Below, piece by piece: positions 22,519-34,820 of a stretch of 64,000 nucleotides of DNA (the first letter of the stretch is position 1; every line of letters starts with the position of its first letter). The translations under genes were made by a program, and so were the position numbers. The DNA comes from Capsicum annuum (taxonomy: Eukaryota; Streptophyta; Magnoliopsida; Solanales; Solanaceae). The DNA lies in NCBI RefSeq assembly GCF_002878395.1, contig NC_061120.1, positions 97,843,782 to 97,907,781 on the forward strand, in the 5' to 3' direction. The notes under the pieces are model-generated. The model was not told the origin of the DNA and searched no databases. It saw only the letters and a list, made by a program, of their open reading frames with translations.

Positions 22519-23913
22519 TTCAAAGGAATCCATCCTAAAGTGGAAGTGTAGTGTATCCATTTTTAGAGGTCAACTTGTTTCCTACTTTCGGGCACGAAAA
22601 ATGATATCCAAGGAAAATGTCTATAATATTGTTTAAGTTAAGGACACTAGTTTTGAAACTCCCAATTTTGAATTAGTCAACGTAGTGAATGAGTATTCAG
22701 ATGTCTTTACCGAAGATCTTCTAGGAATTCTCCCGAAAGGGAAATAGACTTTGGTATTAATCTTCTTACAGATACTCAGCCTATATCTATTCTACCATAC
22801 AGAATAGCACTAGCAGAACTTAGGGAATTGAAAGAGCAGTTGAAGGATCTCTTAGATAAGAGGTTCATCAGATCCAGTGTTTCCTCGTGGGGTAAACCAG
22901 TCTTATTCATGCATAAGAAAGATGGTTCTCCCAGAATATGCATAGATTACCGTCAACTCAATAAAGTCACGGTCAAGAACAAGTATCCACTTTCTAGAAT
23001 CAATGAAATGTTTGACCAACTTCATGGTGCCAGCTATTTCTCTAAGATAGACCTCAGATCAAGATAGTATCATCTTAAAGTCAGAAAATGTCACATTTCA
23101 AAAATAGCTTTTTGTACCCGGTATGGTCACTTCGAATTCCTAGTCATGTTCTTTAGTCTTACCGATTCCCCAGTAGCTTTCATGAACTTGATGAACTGTG
23201 TATTCAAGCAGTACTTGGACATGTTCTTCATAGTATTCATAGATGATATTTTGGTCTATTTCTGCAGTCAGTGTGATCATGCAGACCATCTTAGAATTGT
23301 ACTTCAAACTCTCAAAAATCATCAATTGTTCGCCAAATTCAGTAAGTGCAAATTTTGGCTAAGGTCAGTAGCATTCCTTGGTCATATCATTTTGTGTGAT
23401 GGCATTAGAATTGATCATAGGTTTGGCTAGCTATTACAGATGGTTTTTTGAAGGATTTTATTCTACTACATCCCCTATGTCTAGATTGACTCAGAAGAAA
23501 GTTAAGTTTCAGTGGTTAGACCCTTGCGAGAAGAGTTTTCAAGAGTTGAAGACTGGACTCACCTCATCTCCAGTACTAGCTTTTCCATATGGTTCAGATG
23601 GGTTCGTAGTATATTGTGATGCATCTAGAGTAGGTTTGGGTTGTATCCTCATACAACACGGTAAGGTCATAGCCTATTCTTCCAGATAACTTAAACTTTA
23701 TTATAAGAATTACCCTACTCATGATCTTGAGTTAGCAGCCATAGTATTTGCCTTGAAGATTTGGAGACATTATTTATACGGTGTTTATGTAGATGTGTTC
23801 ATAAATCATAAAGCCTTCAGTATGTATTTTCTCAGAAAGATATAAATCTTCATAAATGAAGGTGGTTATAAATCTTGAAATATTATGGAATGAGTGTTCT
23901 TTATCTTCTGGGC

Positions 23914-24037
23914 AAGGCCAATGTAGTGGCCAACTTTCTTAGTACACTGTCTATAGGTAGCAATATCTTCCGTGAAAGGCTAATGTAGTGGCCAACACTC
24001 TTAGTAGACTATCTATAGATAGTATTGCTCATGTTAA
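23914..24037 (+). repeat. Imperfect 62-bp tandem duplication between RNase H and integrase of B
   Basis: AAGGCCAATGTAGTGGCC at 23914 recurs as AAGGCTAATGTAGTGGCC at 23976, and the following CTTAGTA-ACT-TCTATAG sequence is also shared. The period is 62 bp, again frame-breaking. Confidence 0.85.
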
Positions 24038-25730
24038 GGACAATAAGAAAAAATTATGCCAAGAATTCCATCAGCTTGCCAGACTAGGTGTTCGCTTAGT
24101 CGATACAGAAGAAGGTGATATATGGATTTAGGTTAGTTCAGAATCATCTCTAGTTTCTAAGGGGAAAGAAAAGCAAGATAGAGATCCCAACTTTATTAAG
24201 TTGAAAGAGTCAGTCAAGGTTCAAAAAGTAGAGGTTTTCTCCCTATGGTGTCCTTCATTTTCAGGGTCGTTTGTGTGTTCCAGCTGTAGATGACTTGAGG
24301 CAGCGAGTTCTTGTAGAGTTTGTGGCTAAGTGCTCTACATGTCAGCAGGTTAAGATAGAACATCAAAAGCCTAGTGGTCCTATGTAGGAGTTCAGTATTC
24401 CTACTTGGAAGTGGTAATTAGTGAACATAGAATTCATGATAGGTTTGCCTCGAACTAGTCATCAGCATGATTCAGTTTGGATCATTATAGATAGGATAGC
24501 CAAATCAGCTTATTTTCTTCTAGTACTTACCTCTGATTCAGCTGAGGATTACGCCAAACTCTACATTAGAGAGTTAGTCGTATTACACGGTGTTCCGTTA
24601 TCCATTATGTCAAATAGAGGTATTGGGTTCACCTATCACTTCTGGAAAGTGTTCCAAAAGGGTCTTGGTACCCAAGTTTATCTCAGTACAACCTTACATC
24701 GTAGACAGATGGTCAAGTAGAAAGGACCATTTAAACCCTAGAAGATATACTAAGGGCGTGTGTAATTGATTTCAAGGGTAGTTAGGATGCCCACTTTTCT
24801 TTGATTGAGTTTGCATACAAAAATAACTATAATTCCAGCATTCAGATGGCTCTATTAAAAGCTCTCTATGGTAGGAGGTGCAGATCTCCAATCTGTTGGT
24901 TTGAAGTTAGTGAGGCCTCAGTTATAGGGCCTAACTTAGTATTCGATGCCTTAGAAAAAGTCCAGTTGATCAGAGAAAAACTCTAGGCTGCTCATAACCG
25001 GCAGAAGTCTTATGTAGACGTACGCCGAAAGGATTTTGAGTTTGAGATTGGTGACTATGTCTACCTCAGGATCTCTCCCATGAAGGTAGTGAAGAGGTTC
25101 AGCAAGAAGGGAAAGCGTAGTCCCTGCTATGTCGGTCCCTTCAAATTTTTAGTCTCTTTGGCAAATTAGCTTATGTGCTCGAGTTGCCTTGAGATCTAGC
25201 TTCAGTTCATCTAGTTGTAGTCCTTATTCAAAGCATTGATGTTCAGAACAGTCTCTTTTATGGGGAGATTCCAGTGAAAATCCTAGAATATCAGACTTGT
25301 ACAATGAGGAACAAAGAAGTCCCTCTAGTTAAAGTTCTTTGGAAAAATTAGTCCATTGAGGGAGCTACTTAGGAAGCAGAAGCAGACCTACGTACCACGT
25401 ATCCTGCCCTCTCCTCCGCCAACTCAGATTAAGCTTAAGGTAATAGTTCTCTTTAAGCTTACTCTATTTCATGTTCGGTGTTCATTATAAACTTGCATAT
25501 TCAGTCATGCATTCATGTATAAGTTCAGTTATATAATTGTGCATTAAACATGCATTCTCATTGTGAGAAACTTAGTTCCTCAAAACACTCAGTCATGCAT
25601 TCATGAATCTGTTACACATGCATCAGATATCCATGTCAGCTATGAGGTCATGTTCCAGTTATCCATGTTTAGTATGTGTCAGGTTATGTTCTTCCCCTCA
25701 CTCTCAGTTTCATTTGAGGACGAATGTTCT

Positions 25731-25744
25731 CAAGGGGAAGATAT
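25731..25744 (+). other. Polypurine tract of element B
   Basis: CAAGGGGAAGATAT directly precedes the LTR start TGTAATACCCC. Upstream is TTTGAGGACGAATG, a conserved phrase in these elements. Confidence 0.85.
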
Positions 25745-26074
25745 TGTAATACCCCATATCTTTTCTTACTTGAAATCATCTCAAAAAAATATTAGAAGAT
25801 TTTTTTGAAAGATGTATCTGCCTTTGTACTTATGGTGTTTTTAATATTTTCACTTTTTGTCACCTGGAAAATTTAACAAGCTTTCCATCGATATAAGATT
25901 TTCTGAAATACGTTAACCGGGTAAGAAGTTATAATAATTTCAAGTTCCCTTTGTAAAATAACGCCATATTGGTCAGTGGCACGCTGCGCCACAAGCTAAA
26001 ACAGTAATTGTCCTTTTCCAATGTCTCAGCGCAATTTCCCCCACATCGTGCCAAAATTCCAAGTCACAAAGGAA

Positions 26075-26246
26075 GTGGCAATGCAATGGCTCCATGTCGC
26101 GTCATCCCTCAATTTCTCAGTTGTCAAATTCACGTGACACGACGCGATAGCGCCGCGTCGCGCCAGGGGTCCAGTTTGGGAAATTTTTACTGAAATTAAA
26201 AGACGCGTCCAGGGTTAAAAGGGTCAATTTCCCACCCCTATTTAAG
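26075..26246 (+). promoter_or_regulatory. U3 promoter of the B LTR with CpG-dense motif cluster
   Basis: A CpG-rich island (GACACGACGCGATAGCGCC, then CGCGTCGCGCC to 26164) stands out in AT-rich surroundings. CTATTTAAG at 26238-26246 is the likely TATA box, followed by a CT-rich CTCTCTTCTCTC stretch near 26288. Confidence 0.6.
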
Positions 26247-27200
26247 CCTTTTAATACAAGATTCAGCTATTGGGAACCTAAATTATACTCTCTTCTCTCA
26301 AAAACCTCTCAATAACAACGTAGGGCTTTTCATAGAAGATTCAAAATCAAGAATTTCCTCCATCAATCTTCATGTAATTATGAACCAAGGTATGCAGTGT
26401 TCATTCATGGATTCCTTCCATCCATCAAGCTCAAGAACCTTATTTTATGTACAAATCATGGTATTTATATTGTGGGTTATTTGTAATCATGTTGTTGACA
26501 TTGATTGATTTCAAAGTTGGAATCTTTGTGTTTTTTTATGATATTATGTTAACATTCAAGATAAAATAGATGAATTTAGTTGTTTATAATGTATAATCTG
26601 ATGATTTCATCTATGCCCTAAATTGTGCATGCTAGGTGTTTGATAAAATGCTTGGAAGAGTAGAAATCATGCCTTATAGCCCAAAACATAAACTAAATAT
26701 GACATGCTTGTCATCCTCTTATGTTTATATGGTTTCCATGCTATCATTGTGAAATATGTATGTTGTTGGAATTCCCATGATATTACAACATGGGATTATG
26801 ATATGATTATAAGCATTCCCATCCATGTTAGATAGTATGATAACTATGTACTTCGTGAAATCCCCAACTTATTATATTATGGATTATTGATGTTGGTCAT
26901 GTTTTCAAGAAAGTCAGGCTTTGTCAGTTTCCTTCCGTCGAGTCCCGGGGGTAATTGTACCTGAAAGTTTTGATGTATGACTAGAGACAATGTCATGTTT
27001 TCAATATACTCTCAGTCAAGCCATGTTCAGTAGAATTTAATCAGTCTCATGACTTGGGAAAACTCAGTAATCTTAGTAATATTCTATCAGTCAACGAAAC
27101 TCAGTTAACTTAGTCCAGTTCAGTTCAGTAACCTATGTTTAGTTTTTATTCAAATACGAGTAGAAATTAGCACAGAGTGAACCCATGGATGGGAACTCAC

Positions 27201-27366
27201 CTACTAGTAGAGGGTGTGATTCTTAGGTGAAATCCTTGCATTCCAGAACTATGTAGCCAGCGTATGTTGAGACATCATACCTTCTAGTTGAGGGTAGATG
27301 AGGTGGCTTAACCTTCTAGTTGAGGGTTCCCACTGTTCTCATTAGAGTAACCTGCTAGTTGAGGGT
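27201..27366 (+). repeat. Four spaced copies of a CTAGTTGAGGGT box
   Basis: CTACTAGTAGAGGGT at 27201, CCTTCTAGTTGAGGGT at 27280 and 27312, and CCTGCTAGTTGAGGGT at 27351. The solo LTR has four matching boxes near 51067, 51150, 51180 and 51225 (for example CAATTTAGGGT), so the array is a stable feature of the family. Confidence 0.8.
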
Positions 27367-28297
27367 CCCTCACATATTTTCCTTACCAGTGGCGCGGTAT
27401 TGACACCCTTTCTATCAGGGCATCGATTGGACCCTAATTCAGCTATAATGAATTATTTGGGGAATTTCGGTTAGATAACCAAGACTGTCAGATATAGACA
27501 ATCAGTTTCAGTAATAGAACTCATGTAGTTGTACAGAATTTAGGACTGGCAGATACAGTCTACTCAGATTCAATATGAAATTTAGCTAGTTCCATCAGAT
27601 TCAGGACTGTCAGATACAGTCACTTGTGTTATCAGTTATATCAGTTATTAGAACTTATTCTTTAGTCATGTTAGTTATCAGTAAACTCACATTATCACAA
27701 TTTTAGTTATAGTTACTATGAAAATATTCATGTATTCTCATGCTCATATTAGTTAGTTAGTCAGTATTGTTCATGCATATAAAGTCCATGTATTCAGCCT
27801 ACCTCACATGCATACCAGTACATTCAAAGTACTGACATATTTGTGCTATGGTGTCTTATACCATAGGTTATAGACCCGAGCTCCAGAGCATCAGGAAATT
27901 CCAGTCTCAACAGTTAGAGTTAGAAGTGAGTCCTCATCTTTTGAGGACACGATCATTATTTTAATATCTCATTAATTAAATTATTAGTTGGAGTTAGTGG
28001 GGGACATTTCCCATCAAATCCTTATTTAGACAGTCATTTTTAGAGGTTTCCAGACTACAGTATGTTCAGATAGCTTATTTCAGCTTTATTTTGGGTGTTC
28101 CATACCCCATCCAATTGTTACGATTTATTAGATCTTATGTTATAGTTTTGAACCTTATGGCCTTTCAGTTCATGTTTCTGTATTATACGGTATGTTATGT
28201 AGTATATAGGTACATATATCTATCATGGGTTAGCTTGTGGTCCTTCAGGTTCATGATCACCGTTTAGCATTTTGGGTACCAGATTCGAGGCGTTACA

Positions 28298-28852
28298 GCT
28301 CTGGACCTTGAGGGATTTGAGAGTGTTGAGAAGTTACTTTGATTAGTTTTTAGCTATTAATGATACCCTAAATAAGTTATGACATGGGTTTTAAATTGGG
28401 TAAGGAGGGAAATATCTAGACAGTCCTTAACTTAAAAGTTAAAAAACTATCACCTTTGACTACAGTCCAACCATTGACTCATAGCCACTACTTACGACTC
28501 ATGACCATAAGTCATAACTGCACCTTACACTATTATCCTTACTACTTAATAGCACCACTCATAATGGGACCCTATGACTTTTAGGGTCAAAGTGTAGTCA
28601 ACATAGATCCTAAATTGGGACTTACACTAGATACCCTATGATTACACCTAACAACTCATGACATATCCTTATAGCTCTTAGTGAGACACTCATACTCAAA
28701 GCAGAATCAAGCCACAAACTTATAGATTTGGTTACAACTTGGTCCCTAGGACCTGTAATGATACCCTACAACTCGTAGGGTGAGTCGTTACCAAGGAAAT
28801 GACCTCAAAGCTCAAAAATTTTTCAAGGGCCAAAAATCTGGGGTGTGTGAAA
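28298..28852 (-). repeat. Minus-oriented 5' part of a TGTAACACCC-type LTR
   Basis: The reverse complement begins near CACACCCCAGATTTTTGGCC and has TTTTTGAGCTTTGAGG and ACGACTC/GAGTCGTAAG motifs like the U3 of E1. It is cut on the left by element B, so B probably inserted into it. Confidence 0.65.
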
Positions 28853-28989
28853 GAGTATGCTTTAGTAGAATCCTAAGAGAGCTATATCTTTTCTTAAAGC
28901 TTGCCTCTTTGTTGATAGGGGATATTTTTCATATTTGGCTCATATTTGACCCAAGTTTGAAAATCCTAAAATAACAAAGTGTAAGAATG

Positions 28990-30460
28990 ATAAAAATTGG
29001 CCACCACCATAGACTCTCCATCTAGAGTAGACACATGCACAAAAGAATTATGGACATCATTGACCAAGTACAAACCTAAAAAAACTTAACAAATACATAT
29101 GAAAAAGGTAGACCCGGATCAACTAAAATAGACGTCATCTTGTTACAAAGTAGAATTGTACATGTAATAACTGCATCAGAAGTCTTAGCATCAGACCTAT
29201 ATAGAAAGGCATAATAGTGAGCCTAGTCATCATCTTTGCTAACTCCCTCACTGGCTGTGAACCATCTCTCCTTGAACCACCATTTCCTTATCCACTGCAA
29301 TTACCTTGTTGATTACCCTATACACACTACAGATGACCTCTGGTATTTGTATTTTTGCCTTGACCAATTGCTGTAATATCCTGAGTTTGTTATTATGGAT
29401 GGACACTAGACTATCTTATAGGGCACTTTTTCTTGAAGTGGCCTACAACACCATAATAATAACAACCCTACTTAAGAGAAAGTTGATTGGTTGAAAAGTA
29501 AGAAGCCCCTAGCCCCTTATAACTAGAGAAAGAGAAAATATCTTTACGGGACCTATAGTAGAAGACAGAAATACTAATTCAATTGATCGGGTTGTGGTGA
29601 CCTATTGATCGTGACCATTTGATAGAAATCCACTGAAATTACTTTATTTTGAGGACTCACAGATAATTCCTTATACTGACCGACCTGCTTAACCGCCTAA
29701 ACATTCTTCACATAATCAAACACCTCATAAAAAATCTTCTTTATAGAAGTTATGTGAATAGACAATACTTAAAGATCGGTCTTTAACCCCTTATCAAATA
29801 AGAAAATCCTTTTCTCCTTAGTTTCTATTAGTGGGGTAGCATAGCGAGATAGGGTATGAAAAATAGCCTTATAGGCTCCAACTGACATTTTCCCCTTCTT
29901 AAGATCTAGAAATCAATCCTTCGTAAGGTCAAGAAGAGTCCAGGCTTATACTTTTCCAAAATAGGGAATGAAACTGAGACAAAGTCAATAGAGATAATGT
30001 TGATAACCGATACTCTACATTGTCTATCCACCACTAATTGGCATCCCCTTTGTAGTTGGAAGGCCACGAACGCAACCACATATAGTTGCACAATCCCTAA
30101 CTTGTGTAACCGTTTAAAGTTGTCAATGAAGAACTCAAAAGAATCTTTGGTCTTAGCACTATGAAATGAAGGTGGTTTTATTTTTTGAAAATTAGTTTGC
30201 AACTTATATTAACTCCCAATCATAATGAAACACAAAATAGGAGTGGGGAAAACATAAATACCCAAATACTCATCCATTCGACACACTAAGGTGGTAGTAA
30301 TTGGAGCACTTGGAAATTTTAAAGGCTAATGAGAGTGCCTCCAGTACCATCCAACCCACTTAGAAAAGCTAGAATGTGCTGAATTACCTCAAAAAACTTA
30401 GATGGTAGAGAATCACCTCCAACTAATACTACCAACTCTTATTAAATAATATACTCTTTG
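28990..30460 (-). pseudogene. Element F: gag-protease fragment, minus strand
   Basis: Reading right to left on the minus strand: the 98-codon open stretch 29906-30202 has KIKPPSFHSAKTKDSFEFF and KRLHKLGIVQLYVVAFVAFQ, the gag core; a zinc knuckle remnant, CYYYGVVGHFKKKCP, near 29420-29465, with the second Cys replaced by Tyr; and the protease active-site region near 29095-29125, reading VDPGLPFSYV where DPGST is usual. Similarity ends near 28990, just before a minus-oriented LTR start, so RT to integrase are missing. Several stops. The family differs from C and D in its protease motif. Confidence 0.8.
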
Positions 30461-30944
30461 CTTCCATGAACTTCTCAAAATGATCCGAGGGTTGTGTAGG
30501 TGATTTTGACCTTTGATCAAATAAACTACTGGAATCATATCTGAGGTCTCATAGTAGCTGCTAGAAAATACTTGCACTCAATAAAAGTAAGAGCAAGTGT
30601 AGTATGAACACACAAGAAAATAATAGTGTGCTGGTATGTTCATTTGGCCAACCCAAGATGAGATGTGTGAACACATAACTATAATTAAGAAAAACAAGGA
30701 ATCACATGTTCACTACATAGAAACCTATATTCAATCTACAACAGTTAGCTATATGAAAAGCCTTATTAAATAGGTCATTATGAGTTAAACAAGAATAGCA
30801 CGTCAAGTCAAATTAAGTCCACCAACAAAATTCTAATTCATTAATACCAAATTTAATACCATAGCCAAATGTACAATATATGACTCCATACCATAACTAA
30901 GTTAACAATATATGACTCTAACACGAATTCCACTTCAATTCCCA

Positions 30945-31001
<57 letters not shown>

Positions 31002-32093
31002 TAATAATAATAATATACCCTTTGTTATGTCATTGTACCAAACCTCTCAAGTATCTGAATAATCTAAATGAAACAACTATTGTGCAATCCAATTCTCATA
31101 AGAAACCACTTTAATCATTAACATAATTGTCCAGTCCACTCCAAGAACCACAATAACAATTCAACACTTTAGCTGGTTAACTCAAAGAGCCAAGATAATA
31201 ATAAATCACATAATCCCTAATTCTATCATGGAACCATCATGTATACTGAACTGTGTACATACATGCTAAATATCTTGTGGTTGCCTACAAGTTTTGGCCC
31301 GCAGTGGACGAGTTATGTACACGTACCAAATCCTTGACATTAAGTGCCTACAACCCTTATGCCACAAAATGCCATGAAAATGTCCAAATAAAGGGACATC
31401 CCATAAATAACCATTAAAATATCACAACAATCATAGAAACAATGAAAACTACCAACACTTATAACAACCAAAAGCTTTACATTTAAGTTCCTTGAATGAT
31501 ATTGCCCTTAAAATATCAGCCAAACCCTTTTAACCATTTTTCAGTCATTAAAAACATGCCTTAATCAAGCAATACTAAGGAATAGTCATTATGCACATAT
31601 AACACAAGTTAGATTAACCTACTTTAGCCACAACCAACATTAATCCAAGTTTGCACCACTTAATTAAGACTGACCCTTGACTTTTCGGGAAATTTATACT
31701 TGATTGTGTACTAGAAATAAAACAACAATATATAATCAACCAAGTGACCTACCATGTCAAGGATTACAATCTAAGCTCAAACCTCCAGGCCAAATTAATG
31801 ATCATACGCCTATCCTAGGGTTTTACTACCACTAATTCACATAAAAGATACCAATTTCATGGGGTCATTAGAGAATTAATGATATACAAGAGTAAATTAA
31901 TGACTAATAAATAAGACCCAAAGATTCAAGACCTACCTTGAATTAGAAAACTATCTAAAATAAGCTTTAGCCCCCTTAGAAAAAGTAAACTAGCAATTCT
32001 AAGGTTACTTAACCTAAAAGTAGTTAAAGAAGACAATTTACTTACCTTTGCAATGACAATTGATGAAAATCTAATGAAAGTCACCTAAGTCAA
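30461..32093. other. AT-rich stretch with a microsatellite, otherwise unassigned
   Basis: It lies between gag of F and the LTR end of D, where the leader and 5' LTR of F would be expected, but I could not recognise a primer site or LTR end. It holds the AAT microsatellite. No coding similarity on either strand. Confidence 0.5.
30947..31015. repeat. AAT microsatellite
   Basis: About 22 AAT units with one interruption (AAC near 30998). Confidence 0.97.
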
Positions 32094-33626
32094 TGTCATG
32101 ACCCGATTTCTGCTAGTAGGTAAGCCAAACTGTAACCCGGAGTTAAACATAATGAGTTGGCATGGTGGAAGATGCCCAACACAGCTGGAAATCAATAACA
32201 CAACTATTAATTAAGAATAATATTTGGAATACATAAAAATAATCAACATAGATACCATCCCACGATCTAGAAGGAATAGTACAAGAGCATTTAGTTAAAA
32301 TAATACAACCTAGGTATATAGAATAGTAAATGTATTTAGCTAAAAAAGACTAAACATAGAAAAAAAAAATAGGCGAATCTGACTCCAAGAGCTCACCCTA
32401 TCTCTAAAGATCTACACACCACGAATGTCGATCACCAAAAAGGTATAGAAGTGTAGTTCGAGTACCAAAACCATAGGTACTTAATAGGCATTATTGGTTG
32501 ACTTAGCTAACTCATAATATAAATATGATAAAATGAAGAATAGCATATCTAAGTCACCGTAGAGACAAACCTAAATTAACTCTAATATTGTTGTGCATAA
32601 ATTGGTAAATAAACCGAAATAATAGGTTAACATAACATAAAACATCGACAAACACAATCATAACTAAAAAATTAGATTCCATCACTAATTAGTTCAAAAA
32701 AGTAAATAATCCATTACAAGCCTCCATAATCCTAAAAGGTGAATACAAGATAATATAACCTACCACCGTCATTTACAAATTTTCAATATTCCACAAGGAT
32801 CTACTCAGATCATGCCATAATACAACTATTTCCTTATTATTTGACTTATCCAATTTGTTGTTTTTAATCTCACCCCAAATATCATAAAATCATAATAAGT
32901 GTATCATCATGGAATGATATACATACCCAGACTAGAACCGATATATATAATCAATATCCAAACGTGAACCAACAAATATAATCAATAGCTAGACTTGAAC
33001 CAATAAATATAATCCATATCCAATCTTAAAATAAAAATTATAATAAATAGTTGGACTTGAATCGGTACGTATAATCAATAGTCGGGCTTGAACCAGCAAT
33101 TTAATTAATAGTCAGAATCGAACAGAAAATATAATCAATACCCGAACATGAACTAGCAATTACATTATTAGTGTTATAATCATCCTCTAAACTGAAATCG
33201 GTAATTATAAATATATCAATATAATAAATAATATCATCAATAGCATAAGTAATAACATAATCAATAGGAAACAACCCTCCCATTAACCAACATAACCATC
33301 AAGTGTCAAAGTTTCTCAATATTACCTCAATAAGAATTTCTAAGAGACTAACAAGAATATAAAGGTCTACAAAAGTTAACATACATCTTATCCCAAGGTG
33401 GGTCAAGGGCCTACTTCTAATCCCTTAAGTTCCATTTTAGGAAAATTCCACCAAAACTAGGCTTAACGTATCTAATCCACTTTTAGATGTTAAACAAGGA
33501 TTATGATCCCTAAGATAGAAAATTTACCTAAAATATAATCATCTATGTCAATCATGCCTAATTTATGAATTGTGAATAGCCTAAACAATCAAACTAACCA
33601 AAGCATTTGAATTATTTATACCAACA
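32094..33626 (-). repeat. 3' LTR fragment of D
   Basis: TGTCATGACCCG at the left is the reverse complement of the LTR end. The sequence follows the D 5' LTR through CTCACCCTATCTC, the 31-bp array and AATTTATGAATTGTGAATAGCC, then breaks at about 33626 into gag. Confidence 0.8.
32926..33170 (-). repeat. Eight-unit 31-bp minisatellite in the D 3' LTR
   Basis: Eight consecutive units of 30-31 bp end in ATAATCAATA or a variant and contain a core such as GGACTTGAACC or GAATCGAAC. The sense-strand core is GGTTCAAGTCC. Confidence 0.9.
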
Positions 33627-34820
33627 CCTAAGACTCAGACTTGGGTCTAGCAGGTACTGTATATAACTGACCATGCTCACCACTTGGCTGATCTCGTGAC
33701 TGACCTCCTATTCTACCTGCCTGAGAACATCCTCAAGCACACTGAGAACTACTCCTACAATCTTGAAAATCACTTCTAGCTGAGGGATAAACTGCTCTAA
33801 TAGGGGAAACACTCTAAGAAGAAGAAATAATTACCCCACAACTAGGGCAATCTCCCAAATTATGACCATGAGTTCCATAGCTATAAGATGTACTAAGAGT
33901 TGAACTAGAATTAAGGAATCAGATTAACCTAGAGTAACCAACATAACTAGAATAAACAGAAGATGAATCTCTTGAAAATTGTCTGCCAAGACAATAAGGT
34001 AATCACTAGCACTAAACTGACCTCCGTTAGTAATTCTTACTACTACCTGAACTGGTCTAGTGGGCTTACTCTAAGGCTAATAGGATTGGCGTAAAGAATA
34101 CCAATCATGAAAACTACAATGTTTTAATCGGTAACTACTATGGTTCCCACTAAAATACCCTGAAATATATTCCTCTTATCATTGCCACCTTGGGACTATC
34201 GATGTATCTCCTCCATTACCTAAGACTGATCAAAAACCTTAGCAAAAAATTCCTAGCCACAACAACTAGACTCTAAGAAGACATGCGAATGGAAAGTCTC
34301 ATTCCCCAAACAAAGCAACAAATTGTCTTATGCTTAGTGTATATAATATAAGTAGCATGCTTATCCAAATTGTGAAAATGAGCCTCATATTGCAACACTA
34401 TCATAGAGCCATGCTCAAATATAGAAAACCGGTCCCTCAAAAGATTCTTAAACCTGGGAGTTATGTACTTGTCCAAGAACATCTCAGAGAACTTAGTCTC
34501 TATCAAAGAAGAAGATCCAGCTGGTCAAGAATATATATAACCTCTCCATCAATGTAAAATAGCTAAATCCAACTAAAATGTAGTGTAACCAACACCATGA
34601 GTCTCAACAAGGCCTAAATTTTGGAGAATATACTCTCAATCAATCAGAAACTCATACACATCGTCACTCGGAGCACTAAAAAACGTAGGTGGAGCCATCC
34701 TCAAGAATCTACACAATATATTATAATCCTTAATAGACATAGAAGATTGGGCACACAATATATTGCTCCAAGTTCACACAAAAGTGTACGTGGTCTCACC
34801 TAGTAATATAGTGTCCCTAA
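33627..34820 (-). pseudogene. Element D gag core, fused to an LTR
   Basis: Minus-strand motifs from right to left: MAPPTFFSAPSDDVYEFLID near 34640-34700; LQNLGLVETHGVGYTTF near 34575-34625; the 77-codon open stretch 34273-34506 with KFSEMFLDKYITPRFKNLLR and GSMIVLQYEAHFHNL; and a C-terminal piece GEHGQLYTVPARPKSES near 33640-33690, the boundary with protease. There the frame changes directly into LTR sequence. The upstream leader of this gag is at 42862-43440, beyond Athila-2. Stops are frequent. Confidence 0.82.

Larger units (their letters stand above)
22090..25440 (+). pseudogene. Element B pol (protease, RT, RNase H, integrase, tail)
   Basis: Protease piece: DFYVILSMDWLHSC near 22346-22390, disrupted by an 86-bp duplication. 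[19 protein letters not shown] from 22828, [20 protein letters not shown] near 22918-22977, and an intact catalytic box [10 protein letters not shown] near 23234-23264. RNase H: FVVYCDASRVGLGCIL near 23605-23653 and NYPTHDLELAAIVFALK near 23710-23760, with a stop between. Integrase: zinc-binding end KCSTCQQVK near 24329-24355; core NIEFMIGLPR, WIIIDRIAKSAYF and IMSNRGIGFTYHFWK in 24421-24720, where the first Asp is Glu and the second is Asn; EFAYKNNYNSSIQMA and LYGRRCRSPICWFE in 24801-24986. Tail: YVDVRRKDFEFEIGDYV and SPCYVGPF near 25012-25145. About ten stops; several are TAG/TAA where Gln is expected. Confidence 0.9.
20589..28297 (+). mobile_element. Element B: nearly complete Ty3/gypsy element, 5' LTR truncated
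   Basis: Order: LTR tail, iMet primer site, gag with zinc knuckle, protease, RT, RNase H, integrase, polypurine tract, full 3' LTR. This is the canonical gypsy order. Coding stops and two internal tandem duplications make it dead. The 5' LTR keeps only its last ~110 bp, which differ from the 3' LTR at about 15 positions, so the insertion is old. Its left boundary is a recombination junction, so no left target duplication exists. Confidence 0.9.
25745..28297 (+). repeat. 3' LTR of element B (2553 bp, TGTAATACCCC...GTTACA)
   Basis: Starts after the polypurine tract and ends GGCGTTACA, matching the end of the truncated 5' LTR. Same family as the solo LTR at 49529-52174: both have GAACTATGTAGCCAGC, repeated AGGGT boxes and an ATGGGTTAGCTTGTG near the end. 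TATA region at 26238-26246. The right neighbour GCTCT (28298-28302) is the candidate target duplication whose partner was lost on the left. Confidence 0.93.

Noticed and set aside
30947..31015. CRISPR-like direct repeats
   Set aside because: A trinucleotide microsatellite without spacers; the 31-40-bp arrays are contiguous minisatellites with no unique spacers, in a eukaryotic repeat context.
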